Assembly: GCA_030690365.1 (NCBI GenBank)
Contig: JAUYGX010000010.1
Location: forward strand, 1 to 64,000
DNA from: Bacteroidales bacterium
GTDB taxonomy: Bacteria > Bacteroidota > Bacteroidia > Bacteroidales > F082
Length of the DNA stretch: 64,000 bases
Reading direction: 5' to 3'
Part shown: positions 24,210 to 32,735 of the stretch, piece by piece
Layout of the letters: the number at the start of each line of letters is the position of its first letter
Numbering within the stretch: the stretch's first letter is position 1
Notes under the pieces: generated by a model
Databases searched by the model: none
What the model was told of the DNA's origin: nothing
Seen by the model: only the letters and a program-made list of their open reading frames with translations
Program-made: the position numbers and the translations under genes

Positions 24210-26417
24210 CTAGCTTCCAAGTTCTAACTGGTTTTTTACTAAATGATAATAGGCTCCTTTCAAAGCTGTTAGTTCTTTATGGTTCCCCCTTTCTACTATT
24301 TTTCCTTTTTCCAAAACAACAATCTGATCTGCGTTTTTAACAGTACTTAACCGGTGTGCCACCACAATTACCGTTTTGCCCTGATAAAACTCATTGAGAT
24401 TCTCCATGATAATTTTCTCGTTGTTAGCATCAAGGGCATTGGTAGCTTCATCAAAAAAGATAAACTGCGGATTTTTATACACCGCCCTGGCAATAAGGAT
24501 CCTTTGTTTCTGTCCCTGGCTAATCCCCGATCCCTCCTGACCAATTTTTGTGTTAAAACCCAGGGGCAATCCCTCGATATATTCCCTGATGTTGGCAATT
24601 TTAACTGCATAAAGCAATTTCTCCCGGTCAATGGTTTCGTCGCTGATGGCGATATTGTTGGCAATGGTATCAGAAAATATATAGCCGTCCTGCATAACAG
24701 CTCCAACACTTGAGCGCCAAAATTTGGCAGAAATATTGTCAATACTGAACTCGCCAAGCCTTATTTCGCCCTTGGTTACTTTATAAAAGCCAAGCAATAG
24801 CTTTATCAGGGTAGTTTTCCCACTGCCGCTGGTACCTACTATGGCCGTTATTTTGTTTTCAGGGATGATCAAACTTAAATCCTGAAGTACCATTGGTGAA
24901 CGTGGTCCTTCATATTGAAACGACAGATTTGAAATGTTAATCTGTTTATCCTCGGGTAGTCGTTCAATCATCAAGTTCTCCTCTGACAAGGGTTCTTCGT
25001 CCTCCTTCAGGTGTATCTCACCCAAACGTTCGAGACTGATTTTGGCGTCTTGTGCCGAACGGATAAAGCCTATCATTTGTTCAATCGGTGCATTTAACTG
25101 GCCGATAATGTATTGTACAGCCATCATCATCCCTAAAGTCATACTTCCGGTAACAACCGATTCTGCCGCCACAAAAGTAATCAGGATATTTTTCGATTGA
25201 TTGAAAAAAGCACCGCCGGCTTGTTGGTATTGATTTAATGCCAGTCCCTTTATGTTGACCCTGAACAATCGTGCCTGTATTTTTTCCCATTCCCACCTTT
25301 TTTGCTTCTCACAGTTGTTCAATTTTATTTCCTGCATGCCTGTTATCAGTTGGATTAAATTACTCTGGTTATCCGACATCTGGGCAAAGCGTTTAAAATC
25401 CAGTTCCCGTCTGCGTTTCATAAAAACCAGCACCCACAATACATAAAGAACGCTGCCAATAAAGAAAATAGCTAATATCTTTAAACTGTAAATCCCCAAC
25501 ACAACAGCGAAAATAACGAGGTTAACCATTGAGAACAGCACTTGCAACGAAGAGGCCGTTAAAAAATTCTCGATACGTGTATGATCTCCTATGCGCTGCA
25601 TGAGGTCCCCTATCTTTTTACTGTCGAAGAATCCGATGGGAAGCTTCATCAGTTTGATAAGAAAATCGGAAATAAGTGAAATGTTGATGCGGGTACTCAC
25701 ATGCAGCAATATCCAACTGCGAATAAATTCGACGGTAGTCTGGCTAACGAAAAGCACCAACTGGGCGATGAGGACCAGGGTGATAAAACCCAAATCCCGA
25801 TTGCTAATACCCACATCCACCACTGCCTGGGTAAGGAATGGGAAAATGAGTTGAAGCAAGCTACCCAGGATCATCCCCAGGATAAGCTGTACAATGAATT
25901 TGCGGTGCGGTTTAAGATAAGATAGTAAAAAGAGGAAGCTTCTTTTATCGGGCTTATCATCTTCCTGTGTATAAAAATCAGGTGTAGGTTCCAGTAGCAG
26001 GCAAATTCCCTGATCTTCTTCACCATGTACTGTACTCAGCCACCCTTTCAGAAATTCTTCTTTGGTATAGTTAACCAAACCATGAGCCGGGTCCGAAACC
26101 TTAATTGTTTCATTACCCTTTTTCCCTTTTATATCGTAAACCACCACAAAATGTCGCTGTTTCCAGTGAACAATGCACGGTAGGGGTGCATCCTTGGTCA
26201 ACTTTTCAAAAGGTATCTTAACGCCCATCGAACGAAACCCGATGCCCTCGGCCGCATCGCTGATACCCAGCAACGAAACACCCTCACGTGTGATATGGCT
26301 CAGTTCCCTTAGTTTTTGCAAACTATACGCTTTCCCATGATACTTTGCCACCATGCGCAGACAGGCAGGGCCACAGTCCATGGCGTCGAGTTGCTTGGTG
26401 AATGGGAATCTTGCCAT
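24210..26417 (-). CDS. Peptidase-containing ABC transporter (C39 leader peptidase, permease and ATPase)
   Basis: All three parts of a PCAT/LanT exporter are in one 735-residue chain. The C39 peptidase (1-140) has catalytic Cys in QLDAMDCGPACLRMVAKYHG, His in VHWKQRHFVVVYD and Asp in VSDPAHG. The membrane domain (about 165-440) has six helices. The ATPase (about 490-735) has Walker A GTSGSGKTTLIKLL, signature GISQGQKQR, Walker B FIFFDEATNALD and the H-loop VVAHRLSTV. It should cut precursors after the double glycine and export the mature peptide. Both precursors here end their leader in KGG, so enzyme and substrates fit. The gene lies 2 bases from the elimination-subunit gene. Confidence 0.95.
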   Translation of the reverse strand: MARFPFTKQLDAMDCGPACLRMVAKYHGKAYSLQKLRELSHITREGVSLLGISDAAEGIGFRSMGVKIPFEKLTKDAPLPCIVHWKQRHFVVVYDIKGKKGNETIKVSDPAHGLVNYTKEEFLKGWLSTVHGEEDQGICLLLEPTPDFYTQEDDKPDKRSFLFLLSYLKPHRKFIVQLILGMILGSLLQLIFPFLTQAVVDVGISNRDLGFITLVLIAQLVLFVSQTTVEFIRSWILLHVSTRINISLISDFLIKLMKLPIGFFDSKKIGDLMQRIGDHTRIENFLTASSLQVLFSMVNLVIFAVVLGIYSLKILAIFFIGSVLYVLWVLVFMKRRRELDFKRFAQMSDNQSNLIQLITGMQEIKLNNCEKQKRWEWEKIQARLFRVNIKGLALNQYQQAGGAFFNQSKNILITFVAAESVVTGSMTLGMMMAVQYIIGQLNAPIEQMIGFIRSAQDAKISLERLGEIHLKEDEEPLSEENLMIERLPEDKQINISNLSFQYEGPRSPMVLQDLSLIIPENKITAIVGTSGSGKTTLIKLLLGFYKVTKGEIRLGEFSIDNISAKFWRSSVGAVMQDGYIFSDTIANNIAISDETIDREKLLYAVKIANIREYIEGLPLGFNTKIGQEGSGISQGQKQRILIARAVYKNPQFIFFDEATNALDANNEKIIMENLNEFYQGKTVIVVAHRLSTVKNADQIVVLEKGKIVERGNHKELTALKGAYYHLVKNQLELGS

Positions 26418-26419
26418 AG

Positions 26420-27322
26420 CTAATTATTGTACTTTTCTTTTGCTATTTCCGAACGGTAATATCTAAACAAAAAACCATAAATGACCATTTCATGTAAGCG
26501 TTGCTTCGACCGGAATAACCTATTCATTATCATGTGAATCAAACTGCTAAGTAAATTATCTATTGGAATTTCTAACTGATTATTCAGTTTTAAACTAATG
26601 ATTTCAGAAATAATTCTTTGTGACTTTTGTGATTTAATATCAAGTAGTTCAAATAATGGCATATATGGACTTTCTTTATCGTTTTCCCGATTCAGGAAAT
26701 CAAAAATAACCTTTTTTTCGTCACGGTACTTATTACTCAGTTGAAGTATTAAGGAGGAATCAAGGCTGAACTCTTTACCAAAATTTTCAGCAAGAACACT
26801 TATCAGGTCAAGTTTTTGTTGTGTTGAATAATTGAAATCTGCTAATAACTGATCAATTGCCCGCATACTGAATAACCAGCGTATTTTTTCACCCTCATCT
26901 CCTTCTATTTGTTCGAGCATGCTTACAATCATTACACTATCGTACCAGAATAAAGTTTCAGCAAGCTCCATTGAGTTTGTACCATAGCGTTCCAGTTCAC
27001 GCTTATATGTATCAATTTGAATTTTATGAATATGCCCGGAATCGGTATATGGTTTGCAAGCTTCGAAAACTGTCTCAATTACTTTCCCTATTTTCTTTTC
27101 TCCGTTAAGCTTTAATCGCCAACGTGTATGGATTTTTGGATCTGCATACCTGATAAAAAACCATTTATCTATTAGTTTTTCAGCGTATAATTGCTCGCTT
27201 ACAGTGTTGATGATTTCAATAAGAATTAAATCAGCAGTTTTCTGGCCTGAATAGATTTTATAATATAGCCATTTATCGCCCGCGAAAAATGTTCTTTGCA
27301 TTTGGTTTAACGGTTCACTCAT
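26420..27322 (-). CDS. Lantibiotic dehydratase, elimination subunit (SpaB C-terminal / thiopeptide-type domain)
   Basis: At 300 residues, this matches the family called thiopeptide-type bacteriocin biosynthesis protein, equivalent to the C-terminal third of a one-piece LanB. The start is typical: DKWLYYKIYSGQKTADLILIEII, then KLIDKWFFIRYADPKIHTRWRLKL. In class I lanthipeptide synthesis this domain removes the tRNA-derived glutamate from Ser/Thr, leaving dehydroalanine or dehydrobutyrine. It overlaps the glutamylation-subunit gene by 8 bases, so both halves of the dehydratase are made together. I do not assign an established gene symbol. Confidence 0.92.
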   Translation of the reverse strand: MSEPLNQMQRTFFAGDKWLYYKIYSGQKTADLILIEIINTVSEQLYAEKLIDKWFFIRYADPKIHTRWRLKLNGEKKIGKVIETVFEACKPYTDSGHIHKIQIDTYKRELERYGTNSMELAETLFWYDSVMIVSMLEQIEGDEGEKIRWLFSMRAIDQLLADFNYSTQQKLDLISVLAENFGKEFSLDSSLILQLSNKYRDEKKVIFDFLNRENDKESPYMPLFELLDIKSQKSQRIISEIISLKLNNQLEIPIDNLLSSLIHMIMNRLFRSKQRLHEMVIYGFLFRYYRSEIAKEKYNN

Positions 27323-29588
27323 CTAATACTGATTTGGCTAATGCAACATGATTTTTGTGAAAGGCAACCACTATTTCGTTGGTGAATCCTCCTTCAGGAG
27401 CTTCAACGATAAGATTTTTATCAGTAAATAAAAATTCTTTAAGTGTAAATGAAGACCTGTTCTTTACCTGATCAAGCAGTATCTGGATACACATGGTGTT
27501 TTTTAGGTTCAGATAAAGTTCATTGTCATTATCAGCCAGCAACAATTCATCTGGAAGATTATTATGATCTGCTAATGATCGAAATGCAGCGACTTGCTTT
27601 GTCTCCTCTTTCAATTCAAAAACAGGCTCCAGGTCTTTTTTATTGAAATTCCAGCTTGCTCTGGATAGAATGATGTTTTTATATATTACTCTTGGCAGAA
27701 AACGAAACTGCTGACCCAACGGACCCCAGCTAAACATGACACCACCACGGAGGTTCTGTGTCTGAAGATCACATAAGAACTGATATACAGGCAGGGCATT
27801 CGATGAATAATTATGTGCAGAAGTAAGTCTTGGTACAATGAATTTGTTTAGTCTTTTAGACCTTAAAAGAATTTGATTACCTCTTACTGACAGGTATAAG
27901 TCATCTAACTTTAATTGAAACTCATCTTTTACACTTGATTTAGCCAGATAGGGTATTTCATATGCTCGCAAAGTTGGCCGTAAAAGAATATTTCCGGTTC
28001 GTGATTCGGGCAAATGAGCGATTTCAGCAAAAAGAACATCTTTGTCATGTGCTTCATCCATCTCAATAATTTCATCTACCAGGTTATGTGCTTTTTGGTC
28101 AGCATGACAAAATCGTCCAATTAGGTTGGCTGCGGTAGAACCACTGAAAGCCTTTACGTATAGTACCGGTTTATCCTGATCCTTACTTTTAATAATCTGA
28201 ACCATAGCTGATACCGTTTCCGGAAGATCGGTCCAGTTACCATCCAATTCATTAAGGTCGTTATCCGTTAACTCCACTACATTGTGGTTATTCGCAATAG
28301 CATCAATATATTTCTTTTGCAATAATGAATAGACACGGTTCCATTTGATGTCGTTTGTTTGTTGTTGACCGCCCGGCAATGCTAAATCATCAACAAGAGG
28401 TGCTATATCTCCGGTTAAATTCTGCAGATAACCTATTCCCGTTTCATTATCTAATGCGTGAAGCAGAGAAATTTCTTCATCTTCATATCGTTCGGTAAAT
28501 GCATCACGAAATTTTGATAGATTATTATCTGGATTTCTAATACTTAATCTATTGAGAACTTCAAACGCCCTCAACAAATCATCAGTAGTATCTGTGTTTA
28601 GCGAACATGTTTTTGCTTGTTTTACCATGTCGGTTTGAAATAAATATTTTAATTCATATTTTGTTTCAAGCTGTTTCAATTCCTCGGCTATTTGCTCATA
28701 ATCCAAGACCTTTCTACCAATACCCTCTATCTTGAGTTTTCCCAGTTTCAATTGTATGCTATTTAAAACCTGTATTACCTTGTTAACATATTCATTTTGG
28801 TGTAACCCTGAAAGTACATTCAAAATTTGATCAAGGAACTCATCACCTGTAACCGCAGAATCCAAATCGCTGACAAGCAACTGAGATTCAATCAACTCGT
28901 CAATGAAATCCTTTGCATCTTCAAATGAAATCTCATCATCAACAATCATTTCTACTAACTCGTTAACATAAGCTCCTGTTTTAGCTTTGTTGAGTATCAG
29001 TTGAAGGTATTCTGAATTGTCAACGGCTACAATATGGTGTACACGCCTGCTGTTGAGATAATAATATTCAACGTACCTCAATTGTTCACCTATGGTATAA
29101 ATGCTTGAGTTAGGATAAAATTTAACCTGAGTTTTTATTTCCATATGTTTAGAAAGATCAAATGACAAAGCACACAGATAGTTCATATCCAGTCGGGTAT
29201 GACAAATGTTGTGTTGTTGTGGGAAAAGATGGATATTGGTCTCATGATCTAATCCACCAGTTGTAAAACCGGCAAACAAACCAAATGGTGTACATCTGGT
29301 TGACATCCTAAGAAAATAGCGCATAAGGCCGGCTTTTAGCTTAGCCAGTTTTTTTTCATCTTTCTTCCCGCTCACCATTTCATCCTTTAACCATTTTTGC
29401 ATTTCGTAGAACAAAGGTGGTGATGCAATATAAATGGCTTCGCTGATGACAGGGTGATGGCACATTTCTTTTATTTCATCATCGGATATATATTCTTTTC
29501 GAGTTAGTTTTATAATAAATTCTAGTGGAAACAAGGGGGTGCGAAGGATAAAGTTTCTAAATATATTATAAGGGGAACCACTACTCAT
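27315..29588 (-). CDS. Lantibiotic dehydratase, glutamylation subunit (LanB N-terminal part)
   Basis: The 757-residue protein begins with the LanB entry motif (FILRTPLFPLEF, residues 12-23) and continues with MRYFLRMSTRCTPFGLFAGF (about 90-115), a strong lantibiotic-dehydratase signature. It ends before the elimination domain, which is the next gene. LanB N-terminal enzymes transfer glutamate from glutamyl-tRNA(Glu) onto Ser and Thr of the precursor core. Splitting of LanB is known from thiopeptide pathways and from Bacteroidota lanthipeptides such as pinensin. It follows a lanC gene by 13 bases. Confidence 0.94.
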   Translation of the reverse strand: MSSGSPYNIFRNFILRTPLFPLEFIIKLTRKEYISDDEIKEMCHHPVISEAIYIASPPLFYEMQKWLKDEMVSGKKDEKKLAKLKAGLMRYFLRMSTRCTPFGLFAGFTTGGLDHETNIHLFPQQHNICHTRLDMNYLCALSFDLSKHMEIKTQVKFYPNSSIYTIGEQLRYVEYYYLNSRRVHHIVAVDNSEYLQLILNKAKTGAYVNELVEMIVDDEISFEDAKDFIDELIESQLLVSDLDSAVTGDEFLDQILNVLSGLHQNEYVNKVIQVLNSIQLKLGKLKIEGIGRKVLDYEQIAEELKQLETKYELKYLFQTDMVKQAKTCSLNTDTTDDLLRAFEVLNRLSIRNPDNNLSKFRDAFTERYEDEEISLLHALDNETGIGYLQNLTGDIAPLVDDLALPGGQQQTNDIKWNRVYSLLQKKYIDAIANNHNVVELTDNDLNELDGNWTDLPETVSAMVQIIKSKDQDKPVLYVKAFSGSTAANLIGRFCHADQKAHNLVDEIIEMDEAHDKDVLFAEIAHLPESRTGNILLRPTLRAYEIPYLAKSSVKDEFQLKLDDLYLSVRGNQILLRSKRLNKFIVPRLTSAHNYSSNALPVYQFLCDLQTQNLRGGVMFSWGPLGQQFRFLPRVIYKNIILSRASWNFNKKDLEPVFELKEETKQVAAFRSLADHNNLPDELLLADNDNELYLNLKNTMCIQILLDQVKNRSSFTLKEFLFTDKNLIVEAPEGGFTNEIVVAFHKNHVALAKSVLDE

Positions 29589-29601
29589 ATTCTAAATTTT
29601 A

Positions 29602-30795
29602 TTAACTCAACAATAAACATTCATCCCAAGATGGGGCATCATCAGATACTACCGACAAAAGAGCCAAGCCGATGCCGGTTACTCCTTGTAATAAACCAGG
29701 TGAATTGTACCAACCACCATATTCTTCACTTCTCCATGTTTTATAACCCGCCAAACCATCTTCAAATTTGGCCATATCAATAGTTTGTTTAAACCAAAAA
29801 TCTGCCGTTTCTTTCAAAGTTTCAACTCCCGTATTGAGATACATGCGGTGAAAAATATGTGCAATTCCGGCTGTGCCATGGCATATCCTTGCATCTATCA
29901 CACGGTTTTTCTTAAAGTCTCTTCGTTTTGCTGCATGGTGAATAGTTAATAAGGCTTCCTCTTCCCAGTCTTTTCTTCCCAATGCTTGGGATGCATGCCA
30001 TAAAGCCACTGAGATACCCAGATCACCATAGCACCAGGCAAGCCTACTTGCTTCAGGTTTTTTTGTGCTTTCAAGCGATAAGACCGGATAAATTGAATTA
30101 AACCCATTTCCCAGTTTTTGATTTAACAGATATTTTATCGCACCTTCTAGTAAATATTTTGATTTAATTCTGTTAATGTTGCATTTATAGGTTCTCGATA
30201 ATATTTCGATTATACTTGCAATTCCATGTGAAAGACTTATGTTATAACCTGTTTCTCCTGTTTCCTGGTAAAGTACCGATTTCCATTTTATCCCATTAAT
30301 AGATTTCTCACTTACCTCATCAAGTACATCAACAAAATTATGAATGTATTGAGAGATATTAACGGATATTCGTCGATTTAAAAAATAAAGTCCAATTCCA
30401 ATCCCTCCCCTCATGAAGTCATAATTACCAGAACGAATTTGGTTTATCATCAATGGGTATAAAAAATTGTCTACTTCACTTAAAAGTTCATCAGAATTAA
30501 AATCAAAAAAGTCATTTTTGGCTAAATGCTCAATTGTCCAACCAATACCCGCCAGACCATTTGAAAAAGTAAAATCAATATTGTCACCATTTACGTTATC
30601 AAGAATAGTAGAAACCAATGAAAACCCTGTATTATAGGCTTCCTGGTCTGATTTATACCGGGCATAATAAAAATTAAACAACGCCGTTCCACATGCCCCA
30701 TTGTATAAGTCATAACCAATATGAAGGTTCGACTTGTTTAAACAATGATATATTTCATCCAACTTAGATTCAACTTTTATTGTAAAGTTTTCCAT
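29602..30795 (-). CDS. Lanthionine synthetase C family cyclase, copy 1
   Basis: The 397-residue LanC-like alpha-toroid has all zinc and catalytic residues: His in LSHGIASI, Cys in LAWCYGDLGIS, and the Cys-His pair in ARICHGTAGIAHIF. The repeated Gly-rich helices (GLAGIGWTIEHLAKND) fit the fold. LanC binds zinc, activates Cys thiols and adds them to dehydro-residues to form (methyl)lanthionine. It shares large identical blocks with its tandem neighbour (GLAGIGWTIEHLAKN, DECLLLS at the C-terminus), so the two arose by duplication and have diverged. Confidence 0.94.
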   Translation of the reverse strand: MENFTIKVESKLDEIYHCLNKSNLHIGYDLYNGACGTALFNFYYARYKSDQEAYNTGFSLVSTILDNVNGDNIDFTFSNGLAGIGWTIEHLAKNDFFDFNSDELLSEVDNFLYPLMINQIRSGNYDFMRGGIGIGLYFLNRRISVNISQYIHNFVDVLDEVSEKSINGIKWKSVLYQETGETGYNISLSHGIASIIEILSRTYKCNINRIKSKYLLEGAIKYLLNQKLGNGFNSIYPVLSLESTKKPEASRLAWCYGDLGISVALWHASQALGRKDWEEEALLTIHHAAKRRDFKKNRVIDARICHGTAGIAHIFHRMYLNTGVETLKETADFWFKQTIDMAKFEDGLAGYKTWRSEEYGGWYNSPGLLQGVTGIGLALLSVVSDDAPSWDECLLLS

Positions 30796-30834
30796 TATTG
30801 TTCATTGTTAATAATTCTAGATTTTATTGTTTGA

Positions 30835-32016
30835 TTAACTCAATAACAAACACTCATCCCATGTCGGATCAATATCAGAAACAGCTGATATCAAGGCAAG
30901 ACCAATTCCGGCAATACCTTCAAGAAAACCAGAATCGTTAACCCATCCTTCTTCAGTCCCTTTCCAGTATTTATAACCGGCCAAACCATCATCAAACTGT
31001 GCCATTTTTAAAGTCTGATCAAACCAGTATTCAGAAGCTTCTTTAAGCTGGTGAATACCTGTAGAAAGATACATTCGGTTGAATACATGTGCAATCCCTA
31101 CAGTTCCATGACACAGAGCGGCATCTGAAACCATGTTTTCTATTAAATCACGCCGTTTTGCAGAATGTAATAAAATAGTAATTGATTCTTCTTCCCAATC
31201 TTTTCTATCTAATATTTTTGATAGTTGCCACAGTGTTGTTGCAATACCCAGATCGCCAAAACACCATGCAAGCCTGGATTCGAGAGTGTCAATATTTTCA
31301 AGTGAATGGCTTGGGAAAAGTGAATTACTCCCATCAGAACTCTTTTTTTGCTTTAGAATATAATTAACAGCGCCCTCAATTAGTTTTTTAGCTTTTACCT
31401 GATGAATTCCTTCCTTATATATTTTCCCAATTAACATTGCAATACTGGCTATTCCGTGAGAAAGACTAATACTATATCCCTCTTCACCTGTCCTGAAATA
31501 AAGAACTGATTTCCACTTTAGTGAATTTACATCCTTTTCGCTTAATAACTCCAGTTCATCAATCAAAGTTTCTAAATACTGAGCTTTTTTGTTCAATGTT
31601 TTTCGGCTAAGAAAATATAAACTAATTCCAATTGAGCCATTTAAGTAATCATATCGACCTATTTTTAATTCTTCTATCATTTTCGAATATAAATACTCAT
31701 CCAAATCGCTTAACAATTCGTCGGAATCAATATCCAGAAAATTATTTTTAGCCAAATGCTCTATTGTCCAGCCAATTCCTGCCAACCCGGATGAAAAAGT
31801 GTGATAAACAAACCCGGAATTTATACTGTCAATAACCTCAATAATTTGATTATAGCCCTTATCGTACGCCTCCTGATCATTCCTGTATTTTGCATAATAG
31901 AAGTTAAATAATGCAGATCCGCTACTACCAGTAAACAAATCAACTTTACTAACATCAGAATTGGAGTTCAAGCAATGATAAATCTCATCAATTTTTCTTT
32001 GTAATAGTTTTTTCAA
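30835..32016 (-). CDS. Lanthionine synthetase C family cyclase, copy 2
   Basis: The 393-residue protein keeps the complete LanC site: His in LSHGIASIA, Cys in LAWCFGDLGIAT, Cys-His in ALCHGTVGIAHVF. Because both tandem copies keep all key residues, both are probably active. The frame starts at a TTG (32016), preceded in frame by a TGA, and the N-terminus (KIDEIYHCLN) aligns with copy 1, which starts with ATG. The weak start codon, together with the hairpin at 32047-32080 just upstream, would lower enzyme output relative to the precursors. Confidence 0.92.
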   Translation of the reverse strand: MKKLLQRKIDEIYHCLNSNSDVSKVDLFTGSSGSALFNFYYAKYRNDQEAYDKGYNQIIEVIDSINSGFVYHTFSSGLAGIGWTIEHLAKNNFLDIDSDELLSDLDEYLYSKMIEELKIGRYDYLNGSIGISLYFLSRKTLNKKAQYLETLIDELELLSEKDVNSLKWKSVLYFRTGEEGYSISLSHGIASIAMLIGKIYKEGIHQVKAKKLIEGAVNYILKQKKSSDGSNSLFPSHSLENIDTLESRLAWCFGDLGIATTLWQLSKILDRKDWEEESITILLHSAKRRDLIENMVSDAALCHGTVGIAHVFNRMYLSTGIHQLKEASEYWFDQTLKMAQFDDGLAGYKYWKGTEEGWVNDSGFLEGIAGIGLALISAVSDIDPTWDECLLLS

Positions 32017-32046
32017 TTTTCAAATATTAGAGAGAGAAATTAAAAA

Positions 32047-32080
32047 GAAGATGTAGAAACATTAATGTTTCTACATCTTC
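32047..32080 (-). terminator. 34-base perfect palindrome, terminator between precursor 1 and lanC
   Basis: GAAGATGTAGAAACATT (32047-32063) is followed directly by its reverse complement, giving a 17-bp stem that could form a hairpin with a small apical loop. On the minus strand five T residues follow. It sits 14 bases beyond the precursor stop and 31 bases before the lanC start, the place where lanthipeptide operons often carry a leaky terminator. Confidence 0.8.
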
Positions 32081-32093
32081 CGAATAATGGCTA

Positions 32094-32306
32094 TTAGCAG
32101 CAAGCGCATCCTGAAATGTCACTACCAGGTTGCGTTGTTACACAACAAGCAACATCTGAACCTGTAGCACAGCAATTTGCATCCGAACCAGTAACACAGC
32201 AAAAATATGCTGAGGTTGTTGCGGCAAGTCCCCCTTTAACTTCATTAAGATTAGAAATAGATTCTTTGTTTAAAAACAGCTTTTTGTTTAAAATCTTTTT
32301 TTTCAT
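32094..32306 (-). CDS. Class I lanthipeptide precursor 1 (double-glycine leader, CC-repeat core)
   Basis: The 70-residue peptide has a 26-residue leader (starting MKKKILNKKLFLNKESI, ending NEVKGG) and a 44-residue core with 9 Cys and 11 Ser/Thr. Within the core, CCVTGSDAN and CCATGSDVA form a 9-residue tandem repeat, followed by a third CC pair and the tail PGSDISGCACC. The leader's KKLFLNKESISNLN resembles the KKLxLxKxTIxxL pattern of class I lanthipeptide leaders in Bacteroidota. Ser/Thr would be dehydrated by the split LanB, Cys rings closed by LanC, and the leader cut after KGG by the C39 exporter. Ring pattern and activity are unknown. Confidence 0.92.
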   Translation of the reverse strand: MKKKILNKKLFLNKESISNLNEVKGGLAATTSAYFCCVTGSDANCCATGSDVACCVTTQPGSDISGCACC

Positions 32307-32356
32307 TTTACAAAATATTTAATGATTAAGATAATGATTGAGAAAAATTAAAGGTA

Positions 32357-32389
32357 AAGATGCAGAAGCTATTGCGGCTCCCGCATCTT
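32357..32389 (-). terminator. Hairpin terminator between precursor 2 and precursor 1
   Basis: AAGATGC (32357-32363) pairs with GCATCTT (32383-32389), and the loop contains a weaker GGAGC/GCTTC pairing. On the minus strand, pyrimidine-rich TACCTTTAATTTTTC follows. It stands 13 bases past the precursor 2 stop and shares the AAGATG stem sequence with the hairpin after precursor 1, so gene and terminator were duplicated together. Confidence 0.65.
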
Positions 32390-32401
32390 ATTGAAAACGT
32401 A

Positions 32402-32599
32402 TCAGCAGCAAACACAGCCCGAAATAGCACTGCCAGGATGACCTGAGACACAACAAATATATCTTGTACCTGTAACACATCCACAAGAATAATATTCACA
32501 AGTTCCACTTAAATTTACATTACCCCCCTTAACTTCATTCAGATTAGAAATGGATTCTTTGTTCAAAAACAGCTTTTTGTTTAAAATCTTTTTTTTCAT
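32402..32599 (-). CDS. Class I lanthipeptide precursor 2
   Basis: The 65-residue peptide has the same 26-residue leader as precursor 1, residue for residue, ending NEVKGG, and a 39-residue core with 8 Cys and 8 Ser/Thr. The core differs in its first half (LSGTCEYYSCGCVTGTRY) and matches precursor 1 at the C-terminus (PGSAISGCVCC against PGSDISGCACC). The 25 bases upstream of the ATG also match the other copy. This is first in the lanthipeptide operon. The equal number of Cys and Ser/Thr would permit full ring closure, but that is only arithmetic. Confidence 0.92.
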   Translation of the reverse strand: MKKKILNKKLFLNKESISNLNEVKGGNVNLSGTCEYYSCGCVTGTRYICCVSGHPGSAISGCVCC

Positions 32600-32700
32600 T
32601 TTTCAAGATATTAAATGATTAATAATATTGGGTTTTTACCCAGTTTGTTTATTTGCTGGTTTGCCTGTCAATTTTCATTAATTGGGTTGAATTGATTTTT

Positions 32701-32735
32701 GCCATCCTAATACATCTAAAATATAGTAGGATGGC
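32701..32735. promoter_or_regulatory. Inverted repeat, candidate operator upstream of precursor 2
   Basis: GCCATCCTA (32701-32709) and TAGGATGGC (32727-32735) form a perfect 9-bp inverted repeat with a 17-base A/T-rich spacer, about 100 bases before the first precursor gene. There is no T-run after it on either strand, so a protein-binding operator is more likely than a terminator. No regulator gene lies in the cluster. Confidence 0.4.
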
